A stretch of 64,000 bases of DNA from Halobacterium jilantaiense (GTDB lineage Archaea; Halobacteriota; Halobacteria; Halobacteriales; Halobacteriaceae). The notes under the pieces were generated by a model. The model did not search any database and was not told where the DNA came from. It was given only the letters and a program-made list of their open reading frames with translations. Position numbers and translations under genes: made by a program. The DNA is taken from assembly GCF_900110535.1 (NCBI RefSeq), contig NZ_FOJA01000001.1, forward strand, positions 1,426,001 through 1,490,000, written 5' to 3'. Numbering within the stretch: position 1 is the first letter of the stretch; every line of letters starts with the position of its first letter. Positions 27,626-36,806 of this stretch are shown here, one piece after another.

Positions 27626-28390
27626 TCAGTCGGCGGCGGGGCCCGTAGTGGTGTCGTGGGTGTCGACGTACTCGCGGATGACGTCGACGAGGCCGCGCCG
27701 GCACTCGCTCTCGTCGGGGTCGCTGCCCAGTTCGACGAACCGCCGACGGAACGCCTCGACGTCGACGCCCGGGGCGTCCTGGCCGGCGGCGTGCGCGAGG
27801 TCGTACAGCCGGTGGTCTGCCGGGAGGGCGTCGTGGCGTTCGAGCAGTGCGATGGCGAACGCGGCGTTGACCGCGGTCATCGACGGGTCAGCACCGGCCG
27901 TGAGTCGCTGGCCGGCCTGCTGGCGGCCGACCGGCTGGTCCGCGACGGCGGCTGCAAGCTCAGATTCGAGGAACGACCGGAGTTTGTCCGTCGGGCCGAC
28001 GGAGAGCGTGATGTCGTCGGCGTAGATGTCCTTGACGTGGTTCGCGATCTGGTAGCAGTGCGTGAGGACGCGGCGTTCGACCTCACGGCCGGTGAGTGCG
28101 AGGAACAGCACTTCGTCCATCGAGAAGGTGTGACTCGGGTGGTCGCGCTCGTGGTGGTGCATGTGCGCGAACTCGTGGAGCGCGAGCTCGCGCGCCATCG
28201 CGGACGTGGCGGCCTGCCGAGAGATGTTGAGGACGTGGTGGTCGTCGTGGTGACCGGCCCACGTGCGTTCGTCCGGGTTCTCGCGGACACGGACCTCGAC
28301 GGGGTGGTCGAGGTCGTGGCTGGTCTCGAAGACGTCGCGGGCGCCCAGAAACGGGGCAGCCGGGCCGGCACCGGTCACGCGCAACTCCAT
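27626..28390 (-). CDS. DUF5781 family protein with HExxH motif
   Basis: A 254-residue protein of a haloarchaeal family I recognise as DUF5781. It has ALHEFAHM with HExxH at residues 72-76 in a predicted helix, and conserved stretches GPAAPFLGARDVFET, HHVLNISRQAATSAMARELA and VKDIYADDITLSVGPTDKL. The motif suggests a zinc-dependent peptidase, but no activity is known to me and the third ligand is not obvious. ATG 28390 is chosen over a longer frame because it gives the family start MELRVTGAGP. It diverges from the transducer gene. Confidence 0.8.
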   Translation of the reverse strand: MELRVTGAGPAAPFLGARDVFETSHDLDHPVEVRVRENPDERTWAGHHDDHHVLNISRQAATSAMARELALHEFAHMHHHERDHPSHTFSMDEVLFLALTGREVERRVLTHCYQIANHVKDIYADDITLSVGPTDKLRSFLESELAAAVADQPVGRQQAGQRLTAGADPSMTAVNAAFAIALLERHDALPADHRLYDLAHAAGQDAPGVDVEAFRRRFVELGSDPDESECRRGLVDVIREYVDTHDTTTGPAAD

Positions 28391-28506
28391 GATACTATTT
28401 GACAGGGGAGTGGCGGCAAAGACTCTTACGACCCCAGCAGCCCCGGCTGGGTCGTTCCGGCGCGAGACGACGGCTGGCGACTCCAGAGTTGATAATCGAC
28501 TGCCAA

Positions 28507-28513
28507 CATATAT
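28507..28513 (+). promoter_or_regulatory. TATA box of the transducer-opsin operon
   Basis: CATATAT is centred about 30 nt before the transducer ATG at 28540, fitting a leaderless transcript. It is one of the few AT-rich stretches in the divergent gap. Further upstream, near 28430, an imperfect hairpin (CGACCCCAGC/GCTGGGTCG) could bind a regulator. Confidence 0.55.
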
Positions 28514-28539
28514 CCGAGGCAACGAGTAAGCGGTGTGCG

Positions 28540-30168
28540 ATGGTCAGGTACGCAGTCGGGGCATGGGTCGGCCGAAAGTACAGCCGACGCATCGGAGCAG
28601 CACTGGCAGTGACGCTCGCGGGAACACTGGCGTTCGCCGGCGTGTTCGGCGCGAGCGCCGCGTGGGGGAGCGGGACCGGGCTGACGGCACTGTCGGCAAC
28701 CACGTTCGTGCTTACGCTCCACCTCGGCGTGTTGAGCATCGTGCTCGCGGGGAACGCCAGCGTCGAACTGCGGCGGCTGACCGATGCGGCGGACGCAATC
28801 GAGTCCGGGGACTTCGAGGCCAGTCCCGCGGTCGACCGGAACGACGAGTTCGGGCGGCTGGCGGACGGCTTCGACGCGATGCGGGTGTCGCTACGCGAAG
28901 CGTTCGCGGACGCCGAGCAGTCACAGGAGGAAGCAGAACGCGCCCAGAAGCAAGCCGAGGAAGCCCGCGAGGACGCAGAGGACGCGCGAGCCGACGCCGA
29001 ACGCCGAAACGAGTCGTTGCTGGAGAGCGCCGACGAGATCGGCGCGGCGATGACGGCGGCGGCGGACGGCGACTTCACGCACAGACTGGACGGCGAGCGC
29101 GACGTCGACGCCATCGCACGCATCGCCGCAGCCTACGAGGAGATGGCTGTCGGGCTGTCGGGCACGCTCGAAGAAGTGCTGGAGTTCGCGGCCGCCGTCG
29201 AGTCGGCGAGTGACGCCGTCGCGACGGACGCCGCCGACGTCGAACGACAGCACGCCTCGCTCGCCACCGACATCCGCGAACTCGCCGGGGACATCGAGTC
29301 CCAGGCAGAACAGCTCGACCAGGTGGTGTCGGAGGCCGACAGCCTCGCGGCGACCATCGAGGAGGTGGCAGCGACGACCGACGAAGTCGCGGAACGCGCC
29401 AGCGAGGCGTCGACAGTCGGTGACGCCGGCTCCGAGCGTGCGGGGGAAGCCGTCGACGCCATCGAGGAAATCGAGGACGTGATCGGGGAGCTCGCCGTGC
29501 TCGTCGGCACCCTCGACGAGCGGATGGACGAGGTCGCGGGGACGACGGACATCATCGACGACATCGCGGAGCAGACGAACATGCTCGCGTTGAACGCGAA
29601 CATCGAAGCCGCGCGTGCAGACCAAGACGGCGACGGCTTCGCCGTCGTCGCCGACGAAGTGCGGGCGCTCGCGGCGGAGACACAGGACGCTATCGACGAG
29701 ATTTCTGTCACTGTCGCCGACGCCCGCAGCGACGTCGACGAGGTGACGGAGACGATGGAGGCCGGCAGCGAGAAGATCTACACGAGCGTGTCGACCGTGA
29801 ACGAGACCGGCGACACCATCCAGGACCTCACGGACGCCGTCAACGAGGTCGACACCGCGATGGACGACATCGCCGACGCGACCGACGACGGCGCGGCAGC
29901 CACCGAGGAGGTCGCGGCGTCTGTCTCTGACGTCAGCGAGCGTGCCGTGGAGATTGCAGAGCGCGCCAACCGACTCGCAGCGACAGCCGACGACACGGCC
30001 GAGACGATGGGCGATGTTCGCGAGCGAGCGGACGGGCTCGTCGAACGCACGGCCGAACTGCAGGCGGCCCTGGAGGCGTTCGAGACCCGGGACGTAGCCG
30101 ACACGGAGACCGCCGAACTGGACGAGTCGGGCGGGGTAGCCGCCGACACGGTGGGTGACGATGATTAG
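28540..30168 (+). CDS. Htr-type methyl-accepting transducer with two TM helices
   Basis: A 542-residue chemo/phototaxis transducer. TM1 is about residues 18-42 and TM2 about 48-70, joined by only about five residues (GSGTG), so there is no extracellular ligand domain. Two HAMP domains follow (about 71-122 and 160-215), then a long coiled-coil signalling domain with the conserved tip [17 protein letters not shown] starting at residue 344, which contacts CheA/CheW. This is the layout of HtrI, the transducer of sensory rhodopsin I. The next gene, overlapping by 8 bp, encodes an opsin-like membrane protein, as in htrI-sopI and htrII-sopII operons. It probably receives its signal laterally from that partner. 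Confidence 0.9.
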   Translation: MVRYAVGAWVGRKYSRRIGAALAVTLAGTLAFAGVFGASAAWGSGTGLTALSATTFVLTLHLGVLSIVLAGNASVELRRLTDAADAIESGDFEASPAVDRNDEFGRLADGFDAMRVSLREAFADAEQSQEEAERAQKQAEEAREDAEDARADAERRNESLLESADEIGAAMTAAADGDFTHRLDGERDVDAIARIAAAYEEMAVGLSGTLEEVLEFAAAVESASDAVATDAADVERQHASLATDIRELAGDIESQAEQLDQVVSEADSLAATIEEVAATTDEVAERASEASTVGDAGSERAGEAVDAIEEIEDVIGELAVLVGTLDERMDEVAGTTDIIDDIAEQTNMLALNANIEAARADQDGDGFAVVADEVRALAAETQDAIDEISVTVADARSDVDEVTETMEAGSEKIYTSVSTVNETGDTIQDLTDAVNEVDTAMDDIADATDDGAAATEEVAASVSDVSERAVEIAERANRLAATADDTAETMGDVRERADGLVERTAELQAALEAFETRDVADTETAELDESGGVAADTVGDDD

Positions 30169-30859
30169 CGAGAGCGTCGTCCACGCCGTGGTGGCGGTGG
30201 TGTACACCGTCGCGACCGTCGGCTGCCTCTGGGCGCTCCAGCGAGTAGACGAGACACGCCAGCAGTACCTCCGGCTCTCGACACTGACAATCGCCGTCGG
30301 TGCCGTCACCAGTGTCTCGCTGGTGTTCGGTGTCGGGTCACTCACCATCAACGGCTACGAGGTCGCGCTCCCGTCGGTAGTCAACAACCTCGTCGCGTAC
30401 CCGGTGCTGTGGGTGATCACTGCGATGCTGGCCGACGTGGACGACCGACTGATCGCGGCCGCCGCTCTGGCTCCGTTCGTGCAAGTGGTGGCGTTCTGGC
30501 TGTCACCGATCTACGGTGGGGTCGTGGCGATCGGGAGTCTCGTCGTCGTCGTCGGGAGCCACCTGTTGCTCGCGGTCCTGTTCCTCGGCCGAATCTGGGA
30601 CGCCAGCAGCAGTGTTCCCGAGGAACGACGGCTGCTCCACTGGAAAGCACGGAACCTCCTGCTGTTCCTCATCGGGATGTTCATCGTGTTCTCGTTCCTC
30701 TCCGTGGCAGGGGCGTTCAGTGCGTTCGGGATGCTCGTCCTGAACCAGTACGTCTCGGTGCTGATTCGCGTCGGGTTCGCCGGGTTCCTGTTCGCGAACG
30801 TGGGCGCGCTCGGCGACGCCACCACTGCGGGCCGAGACGTGACTGCGGCCGGCGACTGA
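30161..30859 (+). CDS. Opsin-related seven-helix protein lacking the retinal lysine
   Basis: A 232-residue protein with seven hydrophobic segments. Hand alignment to sensory rhodopsin I and bacteriorhodopsin is good in helix C ([21 protein letters not shown] against the VNG...RYIDWLVTTP region), the E-F loop ([16 protein letters not shown]) and helix G ([12 protein letters not shown]). Key residues are replaced: bacteriorhodopsin Lys216 to Arg203, Asp212 to Ser199, Asp85 to Asn75, Arg82 to Ser72, and helix F Trp/Tyr/Pro are absent. Pro81 matches Pro91. It should not bind retinal by a Schiff base. ATG 30161 overlaps the transducer stop; a GTG six bases earlier is possible. Likely the sensory partner of that transducer. 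Confidence 0.75.
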   Translation: MISESVVHAVVAVVYTVATVGCLWALQRVDETRQQYLRLSTLTIAVGAVTSVSLVFGVGSLTINGYEVALPSVVNNLVAYPVLWVITAMLADVDDRLIAAAALAPFVQVVAFWLSPIYGGVVAIGSLVVVVGSHLLLAVLFLGRIWDASSSVPEERRLLHWKARNLLLFLIGMFIVFSFLSVAGAFSAFGMLVLNQYVSVLIRVGFAGFLFANVGALGDATTAGRDVTAAGD

Positions 30860-31001
30860 CCGGACTCAGACACACCCCGACCAGAGGCAACCAACCGACG
30901 CACCGAACCCGACGAGTTCCGGAGTGAGGGCGCGTGACTCGCCCTGCCGTGGTACCGGCAAAGCACTATCCTTTTGAACCCGCTGGCAGTATGAATTCCC
31001 A

Positions 31002-33188
31002 ATGGGCCGACGAAAGAAGATTGTCGAACAGTGCGAACGGCTGATGGACAACCCGGAGCAGATCCGGAACATCGCCATCGCCGCGCACGTCGACCACGGG
31101 AAGACCACTCTCACGGACAACCTCCTCGCTGGCGCGGGGATGATTTCCGAGGACACCGCCGGCGAGCAGCTGGCGATGGACACCGAGGAAGACGAGCAGG
31201 AACGCGGCATCACCATCGACGCCGCGAACGTCTCCATGACCCACGAGTACGAGGGCACTGACCACCTCATCAACCTCATCGACACGCCGGGCCACGTCGA
31301 CTTCGGCGGTGACGTGACCCGCGCGATGCGCGCCGTCGACGGCGCGCTCGTCGTCGTGGACGCCGTCGAGGGCGCGATGCCTCAGACGGAGACGGTCGTC
31401 CGGCAGGCGCTCCGCGAGGGCGTCAAGCCGACGCTGTTCATCAACAAGGTCGACCGCCTCATCTCGGAGCTCCAGGAGGGTCCCGAGGAGATGCAGGAGC
31501 GCCTGCTCTCCGTCATCGGTGACGTCAACGAGCTCATCCGTGGGATGACCGAGGAGAAAGACGACATCGAGGACTGGACGGTCTCCGTCGAGGACGGCAC
31601 CGTCGCGTTCGGGTCCGCGCTCTACAAGTGGGGCGTCTCGATGCCGTCGATGCAGCGCACCGGCATGGACTTCGGCGACATCATCGACCTCGAGCGCTCG
31701 GACAAGCGCCAGGAGCTCCACGAGAAGACGCCGCTGGCGGACGTCGTGCTCGACATGGTCGCCGAGCACTTCCCGAACCCCGTCGACGCGCAGCCGCGTC
31801 GTATCCCCACCGTCTGGCGTGGTGACGCCGACTCCGACATCGCGGAGTCGATGCGCCTCGTCGACGAGGACGGCGAAGTCGTCCTGATGGTCACCGACAT
31901 CGGTGTCGACCCGCACGCCGGCGAGATCGCTGCGGGCCGCGTGTTCTCCGGTACCCTCGAGAAGGGCCAAGAGCTGTACGTCTCCGGCACGGCCGGCAAG
32001 AACCGCGTGCAGAGCGTCGGTATCTACATGGGTGGCGAGCGCGAGGAAGTCGACCGCGTTCCCGCGGGGAACATCGCGGCCGTCACCGGCCTCAAGGACG
32101 CCATCGCGGGTTCGACCGTCTCCAGCGCGGAGATGACGCCGTTCGAGTCCATCGACCACATCTCGGAGCCGGTCATCACGAAGTCCATCGAGGCGAAGAA
32201 CATGGACGACCTCCCGAAGCTAATCGAGACCCTGCGACAGGTCTCCAAGGAGGACCCCACGATTACCATCGAGATCAACGAGGACACCGGCGAGCACCTC
32301 ATCTCCGGGCAGGGCGAACTCCACCTGGAAGTCCAGACCCAGCGCATCGAGCGCAACCAGGGCATTCCGGTCTCGACTGGTGAGCCGATCGTCGTCTACC
32401 GAGAGACGCCGACCAGCGACTCCCAGGAGGTCGAGGGCGTCTCCCCGAACCGCCACAACAAGTTCTACATCACCATCGAGCAGCTCGGCGACGAGGTGCT
32501 CGAGCAGCTCCGCCTCGGTGAGGTATCCATGGACATGCCCGAGCAGGAGCGCCGCGAGGTCCTGCAGGAGGCCGGCATGGACAAGGAAACCTCCCAGGAC
32601 GTCGAGAACATCATCGGCCGCAACATCTTCATCGACGACACGAAGGGTATCCAGCACCTGAACGAGACGATGGAGCTGGTCGTCGATGGCCTCACCGACT
32701 CGCTCGAGGACGGCCCGCTGGCCGCCGAGCCCGTCGAGGGCGCGCTCATCCGCCTGCACGACGCGCGGCTCCACGAGGACGCCATCCACCGCGGTCCGGC
32801 CCAGGTCATCCCGGCGGTCCGCGACGCCGTCCACCGCGCGCTCATCGACGCCGAAATCCGCCTGCTTGAGCCGATTCAGGACGTCCGAATCGACGTTCCG
32901 TCCGAGCACATGGGCGCTGCGTCCGGCGAGATTCAGGGCCGCCGCGGCCGCGTCGACGACATGTACCAGGAGGGCGACCTCATGGTCGTCGAGGGCATCG
33001 CGCCCGTCGACGAGATGATCGGCTTCTCCAGTGACATCCGCTCGGCCACCGAGGGCCGCGCGTCCTGGAACACGGAGAACGCCGGGTTCCGCGTCATGTC
33101 CGACAACCTCCAGCGCGACATCATCACGGAGATTCGCGAGCGGAAGGGTATGAAGACGGAGCTGCCCGAGAGCATCGACCACTTCTAG
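31002..33188 (+). CDS. fusA: Translation elongation factor aEF-2
   Basis: A 728-residue archaeal EF-2, the GTPase that drives ribosomal translocation. The P-loop is [11 protein letters not shown], followed by [10 protein letters not shown] and NKVDR. The region [17 protein letters not shown] carries the histidine that archaea convert to diphthamide. A TATA-like CTATCCTTTT lies about 30 nt upstream. A 17-codon frame starting at 30991 overlaps this start in another frame (see findings). Confidence 0.98.
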   Translation: MGRRKKIVEQCERLMDNPEQIRNIAIAAHVDHGKTTLTDNLLAGAGMISEDTAGEQLAMDTEEDEQERGITIDAANVSMTHEYEGTDHLINLIDTPGHVDFGGDVTRAMRAVDGALVVVDAVEGAMPQTETVVRQALREGVKPTLFINKVDRLISELQEGPEEMQERLLSVIGDVNELIRGMTEEKDDIEDWTVSVEDGTVAFGSALYKWGVSMPSMQRTGMDFGDIIDLERSDKRQELHEKTPLADVVLDMVAEHFPNPVDAQPRRIPTVWRGDADSDIAESMRLVDEDGEVVLMVTDIGVDPHAGEIAAGRVFSGTLEKGQELYVSGTAGKNRVQSVGIYMGGEREEVDRVPAGNIAAVTGLKDAIAGSTVSSAEMTPFESIDHISEPVITKSIEAKNMDDLPKLIETLRQVSKEDPTITIEINEDTGEHLISGQGELHLEVQTQRIERNQGIPVSTGEPIVVYRETPTSDSQEVEGVSPNRHNKFYITIEQLGDEVLEQLRLGEVSMDMPEQERREVLQEAGMDKETSQDVENIIGRNIFIDDTKGIQHLNETMELVVDGLTDSLEDGPLAAEPVEGALIRLHDARLHEDAIHRGPAQVIPAVRDAVHRALIDAEIRLLEPIQDVRIDVPSEHMGAASGEIQGRRGRVDDMYQEGDLMVVEGIAPVDEMIGFSSDIRSATEGRASWNTENAGFRVMSDNLQRDIITEIRERKGMKTELPESIDHF

Positions 33189-33304
33189 ACGGTCCGTTCT
33201 CGCGGTTCTTTCTCTACGATTCTCTCCGTTCGCTAGAGCAGAGTACTGTTGGCCAGCGGCGCGGCCGGGCGGCCGGACGCCGGCAGGAGTTGACCCGGCC
33301 GAAG

Positions 33305-33313
33305 GCTTATAGC
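33305..33313 (+). promoter_or_regulatory. TATA box of the leader-ACT-hom operon
   Basis: GCTTATAGC is centred about 27 nt before the ATG of the short leader frame at 33336 but about 130 nt before the ACT gene's GTG. This spacing supports a leaderless mRNA whose first start codon belongs to the leader frame. Confidence 0.55.
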
Positions 33314-33335
33314 GCGCGGCCGACGGAGGGACGGT

Positions 33336-33443
33336 ATGCTCGCAGGCAGGCGCGCCACGAGTCGAGTCGGCACGGAGCGACCGCGGTCCCGCTCGCCGCC
33401 GACAACAATTGTTCGCGCGCCCGCCGCGGGGGTGGCTCTGTGA
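33336..33443 (+). CDS. Putative 35-aa leader peptide of the homoserine dehydrogenase operon
   Basis: An ATG-started 36-codon frame (MLAGRRATSR...GVAL, stop TGA 33441-33443). Its stop overlaps the GTG start of the ACT-domain gene (GTGA). It lies about 25 nt after a TATA box, so it would be translated first on a leaderless mRNA. Codons 23-26 are ACA ACA ATT GTT (Thr-Thr-Ile-Val), all rare in this GC-rich genome, and form the palindrome AACAATTGTT (33404-33413). Thr and Ile are products of the pathway downstream. A regulatory leader is inferred; the protein itself is Arg/Ser-rich and unlike normal haloarchaeal proteins. Confidence 0.4.
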   Translation: MLAGRRATSRVGTERPRSRSPPTTIVRAPAAGVAL

Positions 33444-33961
33444 GCGACCCCGCGAACCGCACGCACACGCTCCGGCTGGAACTCGCCGACGAACCCGGAG
33501 AGCTGTTGCGTGCGCTGTCCCCCATCGCCGACAACGGCGGAAACTTGCTGTCGATATTCCACGAGCGCGGGTCGCTGACCCCGCGCGGCCGCATCCCCGT
33601 CGAAGTGGATTTGGAGTGTCCCCCGCAGTGCTTCGAGGACGTGGTGGCGGCACTCCGGGACGCCGGCGTCACCGTCATCGCGGCGGACGCCGAGCACTAC
33701 GGGGAAGCGGTGACGGTGTTGCTGGTCGGCGACCTCGTCGCGTCGGACCTCTCCGGCGTGCTGGCGTCCATCGAGGAGTGCGGGGCGGCGTCGGTCGTCG
33801 ACTTCACGCTGACCGACGAGCCCGGCGTGGACGACGAGGCCAGCGCTCGCCTCCGGCTTGCGGTCGAGTCCGGCGGCGCTGGCGACGCGCTGGCGACAGT
33901 TCAGAGCGTGGCTGCCGAGAAGGACCTACACGTGGTCGAGCCGCTCGTGGGGGACGCATGA
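33440..33961 (+). CDS. ACT-domain protein linked to homoserine dehydrogenase
   Basis: A 173-residue protein with an N-terminal ACT domain (HTLRLELADEPGELLRALSPIADNGGNLL-type stretch beginning at residue 8) and a second ACT-like half. ACT domains bind amino acids to regulate metabolic enzymes. The 4-bp overlap with homoserine dehydrogenase (ATGA), which here lacks its own ACT domain, suggests it is the detached regulatory subunit sensing threonine or methionine. GTG 33440 is preferred to upstream starts because it gives the acidic start SDPANRTHTLRL and overlaps the leader stop. Confidence 0.85.
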   Translation: MSDPANRTHTLRLELADEPGELLRALSPIADNGGNLLSIFHERGSLTPRGRIPVEVDLECPPQCFEDVVAALRDAGVTVIAADAEHYGEAVTVLLVGDLVASDLSGVLASIEECGAASVVDFTLTDEPGVDDEASARLRLAVESGGAGDALATVQSVAAEKDLHVVEPLVGDA

Positions 33962-34899
33962 GACTCGCAGTGCTGGGCGCTGGTTCGGTCGGGCGCGCAG
34001 TCGTCGACCTCGCGAGCGAGTACGGCCACACCGTCACGGCAGTCGCGGACTCGGGGAGTGCGGTCGTCGACGCCGACGGCGTGGACGCCGAGGCCGTGCT
34101 GGCGCGGAAGCGCGAGGACGACGTTGTCGGCGACGGCGACCCGTCGCACGCGCTGTCGACCGACTACGACGTGCTCGTGGAGGCGACGCCGACGACGCTC
34201 GGGGACGCCGAACCGGGTTTCGGGCACGTCCGCGGGGCGCTGGAGACCGACCGCCACGTCGTCCTCGCGAACAAAGGGCCGGTCGCCGAGCGCTACGACG
34301 CCGTGCGCGCGCTCGCGGACGAGAGCGCGGGCAGCCTGCGGTTCGAGGCGACCGTCGGTGGGGCGATTCCCGCGCTGGCGACCATCGAGGGCGTCGGCCC
34401 CAGTCGCGTGACTGCCGCCCGCGGCGTGCTGAATGGGACGGCGAACTTCGTGCTCTCGCGGATGGCCGCGGAGGGCCTCGACTACGAGCACGTCCTCGCG
34501 GAGGCCCAGGACCTCGGAGTCGCGGAGGCGGACCCGACGTTCGACGTGGACGGCACCGACGCCGCGTTGAAGTGTGCCATCCTCGCGAACGTCATCCACG
34601 GCGGTGGCTACAGTCTCGCGGACGTCGACGTGGAGGGCATCACCGCGATTCCACCGTCGGCACTCGACCTCGCCGCGGAGGAGGGCCAGACAGTGCGACT
34701 CGTCGGAGAAGTGACCGGGGACGACGTGCGGGTCGGTCCCCGGCTCGTCCCGGAGCACGGGACGCTCGCAGTGACGGGCACGACGAACATCGTCCAACTG
34801 GAGACCGAGCACGCGGGCCGCCTGAATCTCTCCGGTCAGGGAGCAGGTGGTGCCGCGACCGCGTCGGCCGTGCTCGCGGACGTCAACCGACTGGACTAA
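33958..34899 (+). CDS. hom: Homoserine dehydrogenase
   Basis: A 313-residue enzyme reducing aspartate semialdehyde to homoserine, the branch point to threonine, isoleucine and methionine. It has the NAD(P) loop LAVLGAGSVGRAVVDLA, VVLANKGPVAERY (with the catalytic-region Lys), ATVGGAIPALATIEG, and the family mark RGVLNGTANFVLS plus EADPTFDVDGTDAALKCAIL. It lacks the C-terminal ACT domain, which the preceding gene seems to supply. It starts inside the ACT gene's stop codon (ATGA). Confidence 0.95.
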   Translation: MRLAVLGAGSVGRAVVDLASEYGHTVTAVADSGSAVVDADGVDAEAVLARKREDDVVGDGDPSHALSTDYDVLVEATPTTLGDAEPGFGHVRGALETDRHVVLANKGPVAERYDAVRALADESAGSLRFEATVGGAIPALATIEGVGPSRVTAARGVLNGTANFVLSRMAAEGLDYEHVLAEAQDLGVAEADPTFDVDGTDAALKCAILANVIHGGGYSLADVDVEGITAIPPSALDLAAEEGQTVRLVGEVTGDDVRVGPRLVPEHGTLAVTGTTNIVQLETEHAGRLNLSGQGAGGAATASAVLADVNRLD

Positions 34900-35010
34900 C
34901 TCGGAGCTAGTCGGCTGCTAACTCGGCGGGCGGTTCGGGGTAGATTCGTGGTACCCGTTCCCACAAACCACTAGACAGCGGCGAGGTGCTCCTGAGCACG
35001 TACCGAAATG

Positions 35011-35060
35011 GTTTTAATGCGAACTGACGAATAGACTCCACAGAGCGCGTCTTAAGCGCG
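35011..35060 (+). promoter_or_regulatory. Promoter and leader region of aEF-1A
   Basis: GTTTTAATGC at 35011-35020 is a TATA-like box about 55-60 nt before the EF-1A ATG. The leader then contains GCGC-GTCTTAA-GCGC (about 35046-35060), a small hairpin close to the start codon. Just upstream, GTGCTC-CT-GAGCAC (34986-34999) is a perfect palindrome that could be an operator or a terminator of hom. Confidence 0.45.
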
Positions 35061-35070
35061 AAATTAGACA

Positions 35071-36336
35071 ATGAGCGACCAACGCCACCAGAACCTGGCC
35101 GTCATCGGCCACGTCGACCACGGCAAGAGCACGATGGTCGGGCGACTCCTCTACGAGACGGGGAGCGTACCCGAGCACGTCATCGAACAGCACAAGGAAG
35201 AGGCCGAGGAGAAGGGCAAGGGCGGCTTCGAGTTCGCCTACGTCATGGACAACCTCGCCGAGGAGCGCGAGCGCGGTGTCACCATCGACATCGCCCACCA
35301 GGAGTTCAGCACCGACGAGTACGAGTTCACTATCGTCGACTGTCCTGGTCACCGCGACTTCGTGAAGAACATGATTACGGGTGCGTCCCAGGCGGACAAC
35401 GCCGTCCTCGTCGTCGCTGCTGACGACGGTGTCGCGCCCCAGACCCGAGAGCACGTCTTCCTCTCGCGGACGCTCGGCATCGACGAACTCATCGTCGCTG
35501 TCAACAAGATGGACGTCGTCGACTACGACGAGTCCAAGTACAACGAGGTCGTCTCCGGCGTCAAAGACCTGTTCGGTCAGGTCGGCTTCAACCCGGACGA
35601 CGCGAAGTTCATCGCGACCTCCGCGTTCGAGGGCGACAACGTCTCCGAGCACTCCGACAACACTCCCTGGTACGACGGCCCGACCCTGCTCGAGGCCCTC
35701 AACGACCTGCCGGAGCCGCAGCCGCCGACGGACGCGCCGCTGCGCCTCCCGATCCAGGACGTCTACACCATCTCCGGCATCGGTACCGTCCCCGTCGGAC
35801 GTATCGAGACCGGTATCATGAACATGGGCGACAACGTCAGCTTCCAGCCGTCTGACGTCGGTGGCGAGGTCAAGACCATCGAGATGCACCACGAGGAGGT
35901 CGACAAGGCCGAGCCCGGTGACAACGTCGGGTTCAACGTCCGCGGCATCGGCAAGGACGACATCCGTCGTGGCGACGTCTGTGGTCCGGCCGACGACCCG
36001 CCGTCGGTCGCCGAGACGTTCCAGGCGCAGGTCGTCGTCATGCAGCACCCGTCCGTCATCACGGCGGGGTACACGCCGGTCTTCCACGCGCACACCGCGC
36101 AGGTCGCGTGTACGATCGAGTCCATCGACAAGAAGATGGACCCGTCCTCCGGCGAGACCCAGGAAGAGAACCCGGACTTCATCCAGTCCGGCGACGCTGC
36201 GGTCGTCACCGTGCGCCCGCAGAAGCCGCTCAGCATCGAGCCGTCCTCCGAGATTCCGGAGCTCGGCTCCTTCGCCGTGCGCGACATGGGTCAGACCATC
36301 GCGGCCGGGAAGGTCCTGAGCGTCGACGAAGCCTGA
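35071..36336 (+). CDS. tuf: Translation elongation factor aEF-1A
   Basis: A 421-residue EF-1A, which delivers aminoacyl-tRNA to the ribosome as a GTP complex. The P-loop is [12 protein letters not shown], followed by [12 protein letters not shown] and NKMD. Domains 2 and 3 are complete, ending [13 protein letters not shown]. It is followed after 3 bp by rpsJ, the conserved archaeal arrangement. Confidence 0.98.
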   Translation: MSDQRHQNLAVIGHVDHGKSTMVGRLLYETGSVPEHVIEQHKEEAEEKGKGGFEFAYVMDNLAEERERGVTIDIAHQEFSTDEYEFTIVDCPGHRDFVKNMITGASQADNAVLVVAADDGVAPQTREHVFLSRTLGIDELIVAVNKMDVVDYDESKYNEVVSGVKDLFGQVGFNPDDAKFIATSAFEGDNVSEHSDNTPWYDGPTLLEALNDLPEPQPPTDAPLRLPIQDVYTISGIGTVPVGRIETGIMNMGDNVSFQPSDVGGEVKTIEMHHEEVDKAEPGDNVGFNVRGIGKDDIRRGDVCGPADDPPSVAETFQAQVVVMQHPSVITAGYTPVFHAHTAQVACTIESIDKKMDPSSGETQEENPDFIQSGDAAVVTVRPQKPLSIEPSSEIPELGSFAVRDMGQTIAAGKVLSVDEA

Positions 36337-36339
36337 TCC

Positions 36340-36648
36340 ATGCAGCAGGCACGCGTTCGTCTCGCCGGCGTCGATCCCGACGACCTCGACAACATCTGCG
36401 GTGAAGTGGAGGAAATCGCGGACAAGACCGGCGTCGCCGTGTCCGGTCCGGTTCCGCTCCCGACGAAGACGCTCGAAGTGCCGTCCCGGAAGTCCCCAGA
36501 CGGTGAGGGGACCGCCACCTGGGAGCACTGGGAGATGCGCGTCCACAAGCGTCTCATCGACATCGACGCGGACGAGCGCGCGCTCCGCCAGCTGATGCGG
36601 ATTCAGGTCCCGAACGACGTCAACATCGAGATCGTCCTCGAGGACTGA
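36340..36648 (+). CDS. rpsJ: Small ribosomal subunit protein uS10
   Basis: A 102-residue S10 with the conserved [51 protein letters not shown] and [18 protein letters not shown] stretches. It sits in the head of the small subunit and takes part in elongation. It is co-transcribed with EF-1A, 3 bp apart. Confidence 0.98.
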   Translation: MQQARVRLAGVDPDDLDNICGEVEEIADKTGVAVSGPVPLPTKTLEVPSRKSPDGEGTATWEHWEMRVHKRLIDIDADERALRQLMRIQVPNDVNIEIVLED

Positions 36649-36734
36649 GCCGGTCGACGGCCGGGCTGCGGTATCGCTCGCGCCCGTCGCTGTCTTCGAC
36701 ATCGACCCCGCTGTTCCACACGCTCTCCCCGCTC

Positions 36735-36806
36735 GGGCTCGTAGATCAGGGGTAGATCGCTTCCTTCGCAAGGAAGAGGCCCTGGGTTCAAATCCCAGCG
36801 AGTCCA
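36735..36806 (+). tRNA. tRNA-Ala (CGC)
   Basis: A 72-nt cloverleaf. The acceptor stem GGGCTCG/CGAGTCC contains the G3-U70 pair that identifies alanine tRNA, with discriminator A. The anticodon arm is CTTCC-TTCGCAA-GGAAG with anticodon CGC, and the T arm is CTGGG-TTCAAAT-CCCAG. No intron; CCA is not encoded. Partial copies of its 3' end follow downstream. Confidence 0.97.
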
